Positions 34,831 through 43,952 of a stretch of 64,000 nt of DNA are shown piece by piece. This stretch comes from QKMZ01 sp012965515 (lineage in GTDB: Bacteria > Cyanobacteriota > Vampirovibrionia > Obscuribacterales > Obscuribacteraceae). The stretch's first letter is position 1; each line of letters opens with the position of its first letter. Below the pieces are notes generated by a model. That model saw only the letters and a list, made by a program, of their open reading frames with translations. It had not been told where the DNA came from and ran no database searches. Made by a program: the position numbers and the translations under genes. The stretch is from the NCBI GenBank assembly GCA_937879965.1, contig CALFMP010000039.1, positions 5,999 through 69,998 of the forward strand. The letters run 5' to 3'.

Positions 34831-35187
34831 TCACTCTTCGTCATACTGCGCAGAATCCCTGTCGAAAATCACAGTATCCTTCAAGTTCCTACGTCCCCAT
34901 TTGACTATTTCGTTCAAGACTGGAGTAAGTGTCCTACCTCTTTCGGTTGGCGTATAGCTCATTCTGAGCCGGTGCGTGCTGTATGGCGATTTCTCGATCA
35001 GCCCGGCGCGTTCGAGCTTGTGCAAGCGGTCGGTCAAAACACTAGTTGATATTTTCTCAGGCGATTCAAGCAACTCATCGAATTTCGTCTTGTTGAAAAA
35101 TAGCAAGTCGCGCAAAACAACAAGTGTCCATTTGTCGCCGATCAGGTCGAGCGTACAAGTAATTGGACAGTCAGAACGTCTATTCAT
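34831..35187 (-). CDS. HxlR-family transcriptional regulator
   Basis: A 118-residue winged-helix regulator. CPITCTLDLIGDKWTLVVLRDLLFFNKTKFDELLES (from residue ~6) and the ISTSVLTDRLHKLERAGLIEK recognition helix are the HxlR hallmark; the conserved N-terminal Cys is present, as in redox- or aldehyde-sensing members. The start at 35187 (MNRRSD) is chosen because it fits the family length; upstream in-frame codons overlap the thiolase gene. It lies 25 bases after the thiolase stop on the same strand, so the pair is probably one operon and the regulator may control it. Confidence 0.85.
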   Translation of the reverse strand: MNRRSDCPITCTLDLIGDKWTLVVLRDLLFFNKTKFDELLESPEKISTSVLTDRLHKLERAGLIEKSPYSTHRLRMSYTPTERGRTLTPVLNEIVKWGRRNLKDTVIFDRDSAQYDEE

Positions 35188-35212
35188 GCGCAAGGATAAT
35201 CTCTCATAAACA

Positions 35213-36421
35213 CTAAACCCTTTCAATGACGGCAGAAATACTTTGTCCACCCGCAACACAGAGAGTGACGCAACCGACGTTTTTGTCCTCTCTTTCCAAA
35301 GCCGTGATCAGGGAAACAAGCAAAATCGAACCCGTCGCTCCCAACGGATGACCGAGCGCAATCGCGCCGCCGTTTACGTTCACCCGGTCTGGGTCCAAAT
35401 TCAAAGTCCGAATGGTTTGCAAAGAAACAACAGCAAAAGCTTCATTGATTTCCCAGAGATCGATGTCTTTGGCTGACATGCCGCATTCTTTAAGAACCTG
35501 ACTGCAACATGCAGATGGACCGTTCAACATAACAATTGGGTCGCTGCCTCGAGCCACCACTTTCAGGATGCGGGCACGAGGTTTTACTTGTGTTTTCGCA
35601 ATGAAGTCATCGTTAGCAACAATGACAGCGGCCGCACCATCAGCGATTCCACTGGAATTACCGGCCGTGTGGAACGGACCAACTTGCGAAATTGTCTTTC
35701 CTTCACCTATCACTCCTGCTTTCAACAACTCTTCTTCAAGAGCAGCAAATGCCGGCTTTAACTGACTCAAGCCCTCCAAAGAGGTGTCAGGTCTGATGTG
35801 ATCATCGCGCGTGAGAAGCGGGTTTCCATTCTCGTCTCTAACGAATGCATAGGCAGATTCGAAATAGTTTTTCTCAGCCGCAGCAGCTGCTTTCTGATGT
35901 GACATGAGTGAGAATTCGTCTAATTGTTGACGGCTAAAACCGTCAGATGCGGCAATGTAATCAGCGCTGATCCCTTGAGGAACCTGTATCAACTGCTTGC
36001 GCAAAATATCATTGTTTCCGTCCATGTAGCCGCCGTCGCTGGCCATCTTCACTCGCGACATACTCTCAACACCACCGCCGATTGCGACAGAATTCGTTCC
36101 TGATGCGACCAAGGCGGAAGCTATGTTTACCGCTTGCAGACCGGATCCACAGCACATGTTGACGCTCGATGCGCTGACGGACCAATCAAGGTCAGCCGCT
36201 AAGACTGCATTGCGCGCAATGTTAGCGCCTTGATCATTCACTTGTGAGACACATCCAATGAATACAGTCTCTGCTTTCGGCAAAACCTCAGGCTGCCGCG
36301 CCCTGAGCGCCTGCAGGCAAGCAACCACTAGTTGTTGAGGGTGAACAGAGGTGTATGCGCTGACACCTTTTCTGACACTGGCTCTTGGAGTAAATACTCC
36401 GTCAATCACGTATGAATTCAT
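35213..36421 (-). CDS. Acetyl-CoA C-acyltransferase (thiolase)
   Basis: A 402-residue thiolase that condenses or cleaves beta-ketoacyl-CoA. VNMCCGSGLQAV holds the nucleophile Cys (about 91), WEINEAFA the NEAF motif, GGAIALGHPLGATG the GHP His (~360) and CVAGGQ the second Cys (~388; the usual CxGGGxG is CVAGGQS here). No paired HBDH or CoA-transferase genes are adjacent, so biosynthetic versus degradative role is open. It probably shares a transcript with the HxlR regulator at 34831-35187. Confidence 0.93.
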   Translation of the reverse strand: MNSYVIDGVFTPRASVRKGVSAYTSVHPQQLVVACLQALRARQPEVLPKAETVFIGCVSQVNDQGANIARNAVLAADLDWSVSASSVNMCCGSGLQAVNIASALVASGTNSVAIGGGVESMSRVKMASDGGYMDGNNDILRKQLIQVPQGISADYIAASDGFSRQQLDEFSLMSHQKAAAAAEKNYFESAYAFVRDENGNPLLTRDDHIRPDTSLEGLSQLKPAFAALEEELLKAGVIGEGKTISQVGPFHTAGNSSGIADGAAAVIVANDDFIAKTQVKPRARILKVVARGSDPIVMLNGPSACCSQVLKECGMSAKDIDLWEINEAFAVVSLQTIRTLNLDPDRVNVNGGAIALGHPLGATGSILLVSLITALEREDKNVGCVTLCVAGGQSISAVIERV

Positions 36422-37130
36422 GGTTTTCGCGCCTCACAAGCGCAAACATTTCGGGATTCCATTTGCAAACTCGAGCGAAAAACCAGCCGGTTTTTCTATT
36501 CTTTTTCGCACATTTCTTACAACCCCATTATAACACTTAACTTGCAAGTTAGAAGTTATAGCCAAACACGGGAAGAATTAGGCGAAAGCACTTCCTACTA
36601 TTAGTGATAAGTTTTGGCGCGAGTTAGCCGCGCGATTGTGCGAAACACAACCTATTAGGATGCAACTATCATATTGAAAAACTTTCTGCGATGAACAAAG
36701 CAAAAAGTCGGGCCGTTGAGTGTTAGAAATTCGTCGCTTTCGATCGCATATCCACTAGGCCCGCGGATTGAATCAGGCGGGGAATTATGAGCGTTTAGAA
36801 AGCAAAGCAAGTGCAAAACTTCGGAGTAGATTTAGCTAATACGTTACTCAAGTGTCTCAAAATCGCTCGCAAATGTAATCGAGTTCACGTTGCAACGACA
36901 ATGTAATACTCCGCTATTCATGCGGTTTTCCGAAAAGCTTTGGAAATTCGAAATGTTGCATCGCATATATTTTTGATGCCAACTCTATTTGCGAACGTCG
37001 AATCTGATTAAGCAAGTCTAGCCGCTGAGCCGGTACTTGACATAAACACGCCCACTTCACACTGTGTTATACATTGAATTGTTGGTATCAAATTCGGTTT
37101 CACTGACGCTTTCTTACTATTTTCTCAAAC

Positions 37131-37403
37131 GTGAATCTACCTCAAACCCTTCTTAAATACGGGCAATCTAGAAGCTACTCGCCGAGCGGAAACCAAGACG
37201 TGGCACCAATTCTACGCGTAAGGTTACATTCGACAAGCAGTGAAAACGTTCGCCACGAAGTACACGATAAGGGCTGCGACAACAAAATTTGTGACTGCGA
37301 AAGGACACCAAAGCAATTTGAAAGCTTGCGCTCCTCGCTTTCAGAGCGCACCACCAGTAGAGTCAATTTAGACTGGATTCCAGGCGAACTTTTATACGAC
37401 TAA
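37131..37403 (+). CDS. Weak small ORF, Cys-containing
   Basis: A 90-codon frame from a GTG without a clear SD; the product has a Cys cluster (CDNKICDCE) near 49-57. Codon use is not inconsistent with the low-GC genes nearby, but I cannot support it beyond being open. Confidence 0.25.
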   Translation: MNLPQTLLKYGQSRSYSPSGNQDVAPILRVRLHSTSSENVRHEVHDKGCDNKICDCERTPKQFESLRSSLSERTTSRVNLDWIPGELLYD

Positions 37404-37524
37404 GAGAAACAAATTAGTCGATCAGAAGCTTTACACCCAAGTGCTGGCTTGCACGCAATATAAGAGAGAACTGAGTCCTAACCGGCTCGGTTTTCTCTTC
37501 TTTTTAGAGAAGACGCGCAACAAG

Positions 37525-37541
37525 GGCGCATGCGATGCGCC
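37525..37541. repeat. Intergenic palindrome (GGCGCAT type)
   Basis: GGCGCAT/ATGCGCC around GCG: a 7-bp stem of the dispersed palindrome family. Confidence 0.5.
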
Positions 37542-38101
37542 ATCTACGGAAAACCGAAAGGATGCCAAGAAGCGCATTGCGACTGCCAACCAGTTAGCGC
37601 ATTTTTCGCAAGGCCACTTTTTGATGTGCGAACAGCGACCCTCATGAGTTGCTTTACGTTCGTTGATTACGGCCGACTTAAGTTGCTTCGCTCAGTTACT
37701 CAAGATCTAGCAGCGCCTGGCCAGCAAGAGCAAGATCCTTGCCTGGAAAAGGTTTCGCACAAGTTTCGAACGTCGCAAAAGATGACAAGATGCACTAGCT
37801 TTGCCAAAGCTGTGTGATCTGTGTTTATTAGCATTCGATCTTTTTAGGCTTATGAGGTCAAGAATACAAGAGTCCCTTTTTTATAGAATCTCCGAGCACT
37901 TCTGTTTCTTTCCTGTTCTATAGCTAAACCCCTTAAATCCATCTGACTTCTGATTTCTGTTTTTCATTTCTTTGTCGGCGCGCATGCGCGACAAGTGACT
38001 TGAAGTGTTTGTTTTTCCACCAGATGTGAGTTTAAGAAAGGCCACCAACCATGTCGCCTTTCTTGAATCTCATAGTTCCGAGTTGCGCTCACTTGAGTTT
38101 T

Positions 38102-38159
38102 GTAGGGGCGCATTGCATTCGCCCACTCTGAACTGGGCGACGCATCGCATCGCCCCTAC
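38102..38159. repeat. Compound palindrome element
   Basis: Outer arms GTAGGGGCG (38102-38110) and CGCCCCTAC (38151-38159) enclose two inner GGGCG...CGCCC units. A third unit GCGACGC-ATG-GCGTCGC follows at 38170-38186. This is the largest cluster of the family, upstream of the patatin gene. Confidence 0.6.
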
Positions 38160-38169
38160 GGGTTTGGAA

Positions 38170-38186
38170 GCGACGCATGGCGTCGC
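38170..38186. repeat. Palindrome GCGACGC-ATG-GCGTCGC
   Basis: A 7-bp perfect stem with loop ATG, directly after the compound element. Confidence 0.6.
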
Positions 38187-38279
38187 CCCTGGCGCACAAA
38201 GTCGGTTGCCTCCTGGTGCTGAGACAAACTGTCGTCTTCATTACTACTTCCCAACGCCTCAAAACTAGGGATTCATAAA

Positions 38280-39344
38280 ATGACAAGCCCAAAAGCAGCA
38301 GACCAAGTTCTGCTTACCAGCGAAATGGGCGAGCTGAATGTGGTCTTCGGAAGCGGCGGGAGCAAAGCGGTTCTGGCGGGTGCCGGAGCCATCGTTGCCC
38401 TTGAGCTTGCCGGACTGAAAAACTTTGCCACCATCGGAGGTGCCTCTGGCGGGTCGATACCCGCGGCACTTCTGGCAAGCGGAGCTAACGCCACGCAGAT
38501 TCTGTCGCACGCGTTGCAGACAGACTTCTCCAGCTTGCTCACGCCAAAGACCGGAAAGCTCGGACAGATTCTCGCGCTCCTCATGAAATATCGCTACGAG
38601 CAAACACGTCCGGAAAACGGCGTCTTCTCGAGCGAAAAACTGGGGACATTCGTCAGCGCCGTCGCCAAGACGTGGCCTGACAAATACTGGACAGTCGCCA
38701 GTGCCGAACGCGGCTACGTGGTGTTCACCAAGAATGGTGCGCATCACATCGGTCTCGGCACAAACCCGCTCCACGTGGCAAACGAGCCCGTGCCAGTGGG
38801 TATGGCTGTCCGTGCTTCCTGCGCCATTCCCGGCGTGATCGATGCAGTCGCCTTCCAGGGCGAACCTCTGTGGGACGGCGCGTTCACTGAGTTCGGTGAA
38901 TGCCCCGTCGACCTGCCGCCGCGCTATTTCGGCGTCAAGAAATCGGACATCTTCGCGATCGACATCAGCGAGGAAATCATCAAGAAAAATCGATGGCTAC
39001 GCATGCTCTTCCACATCTTCTGCGGCGGAAAGTGCGTGTCCATCGATGCAGTCCATCCCGAAGAGAAGGATGGCTTGATGCTCGCTCAGCCGATGATTCG
39101 CGGGTTCCACGCCATGGAGTTCACGCTCAATCTCGACCAGAAATGGCACGCCGTCGTCGAAGGGTTCATTTCCACGGTGGACGCTCTCGAGCGCGGCAAA
39201 CGCATCCCGGCTGAAAACCGGGACGCTCTCCTGAGGCTGCGTAGCAACCTCGCTGCTATCGACCTCAAGTCGATTCGCAAGCGCTGCTTCGCTCGCCAAG
39301 TCGAGGGTGTCTTCCTGAAGGAAGCCCCTCATATCCTCCCTTAA
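38280..39344 (+). CDS. Patatin-like phospholipase
   Basis: A 354-residue patatin-type lipid acyl hydrolase (Ser-Asp dyad). The oxyanion loop GSGGSKAVLAG lies at ~21-32, the nucleophile Ser in GGASGGS at ~58-64, and the catalytic Asp in WDGAF (~198-202). No signal peptide, so cytosolic. AGGGA lies 8 bases before the ATG. It is the first gene of a six-gene co-directional run and, like the others, is GC-biased. It releases fatty acids from phospholipids or neutral lipids; with the downstream spinster-like transporter a lipid-salvage role is plausible but inferred. Confidence 0.9.
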   Translation: MTSPKAADQVLLTSEMGELNVVFGSGGSKAVLAGAGAIVALELAGLKNFATIGGASGGSIPAALLASGANATQILSHALQTDFSSLLTPKTGKLGQILALLMKYRYEQTRPENGVFSSEKLGTFVSAVAKTWPDKYWTVASAERGYVVFTKNGAHHIGLGTNPLHVANEPVPVGMAVRASCAIPGVIDAVAFQGEPLWDGAFTEFGECPVDLPPRYFGVKKSDIFAIDISEEIIKKNRWLRMLFHIFCGGKCVSIDAVHPEEKDGLMLAQPMIRGFHAMEFTLNLDQKWHAVVEGFISTVDALERGKRIPAENRDALLRLRSNLAAIDLKSIRKRCFARQVEGVFLKEAPHILP

Positions 39345-39379
39345 GTGCGGAAATGTGAAAAACTTGAGGAGACAATAAT

Positions 39380-40369
39380 ATGAGCTTCAAGAAAACCATT
39401 CTCAAGTTCTTGCTTTACCCTCTGGCTTACCGGTACGTAAAAATGCCGGGACAGAGCTATCAGGGTCGCCTGCCCGCCTTCGGGCAACCGCAAGAATTGC
39501 TGCGCGCGCGCCTGACCGAACACGTCGAGACACTGGCTGTTCAAATCGGCGAGCGCAGCATCGGCAACTACGCCGGCATGCTCAAAGCAATCGACTACAT
39601 CGAGCGTGAGTTCCGTGGACTCAATCTCGAAGTCGAGCGCCAGAACATCGAGTTTGACGGCAAGGTGATGCCGAATCTGATCGTCGAAATCAAAGGCAAG
39701 ACGCGCCCGGATGAGATTGTTGTGGTCGGTGCTCACTATGACACCGTCAACAACACACCCGGAGCAGACGACAACGGCACCGGCGTCGCTGCGATGCTGG
39801 AGCTGTGCCGCGTCTTCTGCCGCCGGTCGGGCACACTCGCGCCTGACCGCACGATTCGCTTCGTGGCTTTTGCCAACGAAGAGCATCCTGGCGGAACGTG
39901 GGACCAGATGGGCAGCTTCGCGTATGCAAAACGCTGCCGTGAGCGCAACGAAAACATCGTTGGCATGCTCTCGCTGGAGATGCTCGGCGTTTACTCGACC
40001 GAGCCGAACTCCCAGCATTACCCGAGCCCGTTCAACCTGTTCTATCCGACTGTCGCCAATTTCCTGGCTTTCGTCGGCAACGCCAAGGGTCGCACTTTTG
40101 TGCGCCGTTGCGTTGAGGTATTCCGCAAGCACGCGGGACTGCCTTCAGAAGGTGTGGCGGCGCCGTCTTTCGCTAAAGATGCCGGTCGCTCGGATCACTG
40201 GGCGTTTTGGCAGCACGGCTACGACGGCGTGATGGTGACGGACACGTCCAACTTCCGTTACCCGCTCTATCACACGCCCAAAGACACCATCGATCGCCTC
40301 GACTTCACGCGCATGACGCTGGCTGTCGACGGCATCATGTACGTAATCGAGGATATGGCTTCGCTATGA
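39380..40369 (+). CDS. M28-family zinc metallopeptidase
   Basis: A 329-residue M28 (aminopeptidase-like) hydrolase with two co-catalytic zinc ions. VVVGAHYDTVNNTPGADDNGTG (zinc His, bridging Asp), FANEEHPGG (catalytic and zinc Glu), a later LSLEMLGVYS (zinc Glu/Asp side) and DHWAFWQHGY with a C-terminal His complete the site. A hydrophobic N-terminus (KKTILKFLLYPLAYRYVKM) could anchor it to the membrane. GAGGAG precedes the ATG; its stop overlaps the next start in ATGA. Second gene of the operon. Substrate unknown. Confidence 0.9.
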   Translation: MSFKKTILKFLLYPLAYRYVKMPGQSYQGRLPAFGQPQELLRARLTEHVETLAVQIGERSIGNYAGMLKAIDYIEREFRGLNLEVERQNIEFDGKVMPNLIVEIKGKTRPDEIVVVGAHYDTVNNTPGADDNGTGVAAMLELCRVFCRRSGTLAPDRTIRFVAFANEEHPGGTWDQMGSFAYAKRCRERNENIVGMLSLEMLGVYSTEPNSQHYPSPFNLFYPTVANFLAFVGNAKGRTFVRRCVEVFRKHAGLPSEGVAAPSFAKDAGRSDHWAFWQHGYDGVMVTDTSNFRYPLYHTPKDTIDRLDFTRMTLAVDGIMYVIEDMASL

Positions 40370-41181
40370 CAAAACCCATCGTCGGCCTCAACGTCGATGT
40401 GGATGTCACTAAGCCGGAGCAGGTGCGCGTCGCACGTGCGTACTACGAAGCAGTTGAGAAGGCGGGCGGCATTCCGGTGCTGATTCCGCCTTCGAAACCT
40501 GCTGCCATGCGGCGCATCCTGGACCGGCTCGATGGCATTCTTCTCATCGGCGGGCGCGATTACAACCCGGAGCTTTACGGCGGCGAACAGGACGAAACTG
40601 TGGCTCTGCTCCATCCGGACAGAGTCAAGTTCGACCTGGCGCTCGCCAAAGAAGCCATCAAGCGCAATCTCCCAGTATTGGGGATTTGCGGCGGACTCCA
40701 GCTCATCAATCTGGCGATGGGCGGTTCTCTGATTGTCGACATACCCTCGCATTTCGCCAGACGCTTCGCACGCGGTCCAGTCGGATTCGCTGAAGCGGTA
40801 AAAGCAGTCGGTACGCAGAGAGCGAGCAAGGCTCTCGTGCACCGAGCGGGAGACGGACAGCCGCGAGCTGAACATCCTGTCGAGGTAATGCGGGACAGCA
40901 AGCTGTTCTCCATCTATAGCACCGTCGTCGCTAAGACGGTCAGCTCCCACCATCAGGCAGTGCTCAAACTGGGACGCTGGCTGAAGGCAACTGCCTATGC
41001 GGCTGACGGCATAATCGAGGCGATCGAACATCGCACCAAACGATTTGTCGTCGGCGTGCAATGGCATCCGGAGCGCGATTTCGAAGCAAACAGGCGGCTC
41101 TTCAAAGCGTTTGTCATGGCGTGCAAAAGCACACCGGTGAAAACTCCCAAGCTGGGCGGATTGCGCCAGCTCAAGAAGTAA
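40366..41181 (+). CDS. PuuD-like gamma-glutamyl amidohydrolase (peptidase C26)
   Basis: A 271-residue class I glutamine-amidotransferase-like hydrolase, related to PuuD (gamma-glutamyl-gamma-aminobutyrate hydrolase). The nucleophile Cys lies in GICGGLQL (~106), with DGILLIGGRDYNP before it and VGVQWHPE supplying His and Glu near 230. The usual GICRG reads GICGG. The true start ATG at 40366 overlaps the stop of the M28 gene (ATGA), so translation is coupled; an earlier in-frame start would overlap far into the previous gene. Third gene of the operon. Confidence 0.88.
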   Translation: MTKPIVGLNVDVDVTKPEQVRVARAYYEAVEKAGGIPVLIPPSKPAAMRRILDRLDGILLIGGRDYNPELYGGEQDETVALLHPDRVKFDLALAKEAIKRNLPVLGICGGLQLINLAMGGSLIVDIPSHFARRFARGPVGFAEAVKAVGTQRASKALVHRAGDGQPRAEHPVEVMRDSKLFSIYSTVVAKTVSSHHQAVLKLGRWLKATAYAADGIIEAIEHRTKRFVVGVQWHPERDFEANRRLFKAFVMACKSTPVKTPKLGGLRQLKK

Positions 41182-41310
41182 TCACCAAATCGGTTGCTCG
41201 CAATAATGCGGGCACGAGCCGTGTTCAAACGGGTAGTTGAAACAAACTTGAGCAGCAAACCTGTAGAAATTCCGAGACAACGATGCCCGGCATTGTCATC
41301 TCAGAAAACC

Positions 41311-41331
41311 GGTCGACGCATGGCGTCGACC
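41311..41331. repeat. Palindrome GGTCGACGC-ATG-GCGTCGACC
   Basis: A 9-bp perfect stem with loop ATG in the only long gap (41182-41373) of the patatin operon. Confidence 0.65.
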
Positions 41332-41373
41332 CTGCAGGCGCTGCTCGAGTTTTTCACCCTAAGGACTCCTCAC

Positions 41374-42741
41374 ATGTCTGATCAAAAACAAGGCTCCGCG
41401 CCCGGCGGCATTTTTGCCAATGCCGCGCCCGGAGCGAAAGGTGCACTCTGGCTGCTCCTTGCCATCAATCTCTTCAACTGGATTGACCGGCAAGTGCTGG
41501 CTGCCGTGGTGCCCAATATCAGAGAAGAATTCTTTGGACAGGGCGCTGATCCCGGTCCTTTCGTGCAGGGGCTGCTGAACTTCTTCGGCGGCTTCCTCGG
41601 TGGGCATCCGGAAAACGCCATGATCGGCCTTCTGGCTATGGCGTTCATGGTCACCTACATGATCTCCGCTCCCATCTTCGGCGCCCTCAATCTCAAGCGC
41701 TGGTGGATCATCGCCTTCGGCGTCATCCTCTGGAGTCTCGCATCAGGCGGCTCCGGGCTGGCGATGACATTCGGCGTGCTGCTTCTGACGCGATGCTTCG
41801 TCGGCATCGGTGAGGCGGCGTATGGTCCCATCGCGCCCGCGATGCTCTCCGACATCTTCCCGCTCAATGTACGCGGCAAGGTGATGGCGTTCTTCTACCT
41901 GGCTATCCCGATCGGCGCTGCCCTCGGATTTATCCTCGGTGGACAGGTCGCCGCGCATCTGGGCTGGGAATGGGCGTTCTACCTGGTAGTTCCGCCGGGC
42001 ATTATTCTCGGCATCTGGTGCTTCTTCATGAAGGAGCCCGTCCGCGGCGGCGCTGACAATCTCGTCCAGCAGTCGAAGAAGAAGATGTCCATGAAGGACT
42101 ACATCGGCATCCTCAAGATTCCGTCCTTCCGCTTCGACACGCTCGGCATGGCGGCGATGACCTTCGCCATGGGCGGCATCTCGTTCTGGATTCCGTCCTA
42201 CATCCACGAATACCGCGGCGTCGAAAACCTCGCCCAGGTCAACTTGATCTTCGGCGGCATCCTCGTCGTTGCCGGTATCGGCGGCACTCTCTTCGGTGGC
42301 TGGATCGCCGACAAGCTGCGCGACCGCTTCCAGGGCGCGTACTTCCAGGTCTCGGCAGCAGCGATGCTGGTGGGCTTCCCGCTCTGGATCGCAGCGCTCT
42401 ACACGCCGTTCCCGTATGCGTGGGGTCTCATCTTCGGCGCCTGCTTCTGCCTCTTCGTCAGCACCGGTCCGTCCAACACCATTCTCGCCAACGTCACGCA
42501 TCCCGCGATGCGCGCTTCGGCGTTCGCACTCAACATCCTGATCATTCACGCGCTCGGCGACGTGATATCACCGATGGTGATTGGCGCGGTGGCAGACAAG
42601 ACCGGCAGCATGAACACCGCCTTCCTCGTGGTGTCCGGCGCCATCCTGCTTTCCGGTGTTCTCTGGCTGTGGGGTGCTCGTTACCTCGCCGCCGATACCG
42701 CCAAGGTTGCCGACGCAACAGGCGGGACGGAGGACAAATGA
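41374..42741 (+). CDS. Spinster-like MFS transporter
   Basis: A 455-residue, 12-helix major facilitator protein. RCFVGIGEAAYGPIAPAMLSDIFPLNVRGKVMAFFYLAIPIGAALGFILGG resembles the spinster (Spns) branch that moves lysophospholipids or sphingoid lipids. IFGALNLKRWWIIAFGVILWS and NWIDRQVLAAVVPNI are further family signatures. The ATG at 41374 is chosen because AAGGA lies upstream and the family starts here; an in-frame extension from 41194 runs through the palindrome and is rejected. The stop directly abuts the YihY gene. Substrate inferred, not shown. Confidence 0.88.
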   Translation: MSDQKQGSAPGGIFANAAPGAKGALWLLLAINLFNWIDRQVLAAVVPNIREEFFGQGADPGPFVQGLLNFFGGFLGGHPENAMIGLLAMAFMVTYMISAPIFGALNLKRWWIIAFGVILWSLASGGSGLAMTFGVLLLTRCFVGIGEAAYGPIAPAMLSDIFPLNVRGKVMAFFYLAIPIGAALGFILGGQVAAHLGWEWAFYLVVPPGIILGIWCFFMKEPVRGGADNLVQQSKKKMSMKDYIGILKIPSFRFDTLGMAAMTFAMGGISFWIPSYIHEYRGVENLAQVNLIFGGILVVAGIGGTLFGGWIADKLRDRFQGAYFQVSAAAMLVGFPLWIAALYTPFPYAWGLIFGACFCLFVSTGPSNTILANVTHPAMRASAFALNILIIHALGDVISPMVIGAVADKTGSMNTAFLVVSGAILLSGVLWLWGARYLAADTAKVADATGGTEDK

Positions 42742-43929
42742 ATGAAACTGCCCGAGGTGAGAGGTAAACTGACCGTGAGGGAACTGTTCGCCGAAACCTG
42801 GCGCAACATCATCCGCCACGAGGTGCTCACGCGCACTTCGGCAATCGCCTTCAGCTCAATGATGGCGTCGGTTCCCTTCCTTATCCTCGCGCTGACTGCC
42901 TTCATCTACCTGCTTCCGAATCTCTCGGGAGCAGGTGATGGACTGGGCATCGGCAATCTCACGCCCGACCAGGTGAGAGAGTTTCTTCTTACACTCTTCC
43001 CCCCTGACATAGCCAATGTCATCACCGATCAAATAGCGCACATCCAGGAACAACCGCCCATCGGGCTGGTTTCTATCAGCATCATCGTGCTGCTCTGGAT
43101 GGCGTCCGCCGTTTTCGTCGACATCATGGATGCTCTCAACAAGATCTATGGTGTGCGGGAAACGCGCCCGTATTGGCACATGCGATTGTGGGCGATTCTC
43201 ATCACCATCATTCAGATGGCGATTGGGCTCATCGCACTTATCGTTTTGCTCGCCTGGCCGCAGATTATGAGGCTGTTTCACCTCACCGGTGACATCGCCT
43301 ACTATGCGACCATCGTGAAGTGGATAGTCGTGCCCGCAACGGTGATGGGCAGCATGGCTCTGATTTTCCGCATGGGACCGGCTTCTCACCAGCGCGGGCG
43401 CTGGGTGACGCCGGGCAGCGTTTTCGGCACCATCGTCTTCCTGGCAGCCACGTTGCTCTTCCGCGAGTACGTGCTGACGTTCGCCTCCTACAACCGTATC
43501 TACGGCTCGCTGGGCGGCGTGATGGCGCTGATGTTCTGGTTCTGGCTCTCGAGTCTTGTTCTCCTGGTTGCCGCCGAGATGAACAAGGTTATAGAGTATG
43601 CGGTGACGCGCAGCAAAAAAATACAAGGGACGTCGAAAGACGATGCCGGCGGCAAGGGGGACAATCAGGTTGTGAAAACACCTGTGGTGAAAACGGATGA
43701 CACGCTGGCAGGGCCGCAAGGTCAGGCGCTTGTTGTCGACCCCGTCAACACCGTCGCCCCGACACAGGCAGACTCGGCGAAGTACAATGCAGCGACCGGC
43801 AACGGCGCTGACAATCGCGCTTCAGCAAACGACCCTTCCGTCATCGATGGAAACGCAAACGGCACGGACACAACGTCCGCAAATGCCGCATCAGTGGACA
43901 GGGACAACAAGGGCGACAAAAGCGCCTGA
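42742..43929 (+). CDS. YihY/UPF0761 membrane protein with disordered tail
   Basis: A 395-residue member of the YihY family (formerly called RNase BN, now regarded as a membrane protein of unclear role). About six helices fill residues 40-285; WNxx-like and TRTSAIAFSSMMASVPFLILAL plus LMFWFWLSSLVLLVAAEMNKVIEY (~265-288) are characteristic. The last ~100 residues are Asn/Ala/Asp/Thr-rich and disordered. The ATG follows the stop of the MFS gene without a gap, so translation is coupled. Fifth gene of the operon. Confidence 0.88.
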   Translation: MKLPEVRGKLTVRELFAETWRNIIRHEVLTRTSAIAFSSMMASVPFLILALTAFIYLLPNLSGAGDGLGIGNLTPDQVREFLLTLFPPDIANVITDQIAHIQEQPPIGLVSISIIVLLWMASAVFVDIMDALNKIYGVRETRPYWHMRLWAILITIIQMAIGLIALIVLLAWPQIMRLFHLTGDIAYYATIVKWIVVPATVMGSMALIFRMGPASHQRGRWVTPGSVFGTIVFLAATLLFREYVLTFASYNRIYGSLGGVMALMFWFWLSSLVLLVAAEMNKVIEYAVTRSKKIQGTSKDDAGGKGDNQVVKTPVVKTDDTLAGPQGQALVVDPVNTVAPTQADSAKYNAATGNGADNRASANDPSVIDGNANGTDTTSANAASVDRDNKGDKSA

Positions 43930-43952
43930 AGCCTGACCAGAAGGAATTCTGA

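Larger units (their letters stand above)
36422..38279. other. Long region with little coding potential
   Basis: About 1.86 kb between the divergent thiolase and patatin genes, lower in GC than the flanks. I see only one weak small ORF (37131-37403) and three palindromes (37525, 38102 and 38170). No RNA gene recognised. It must contain the promoters of the thiolase and of the six-gene patatin operon. Confidence 0.45.
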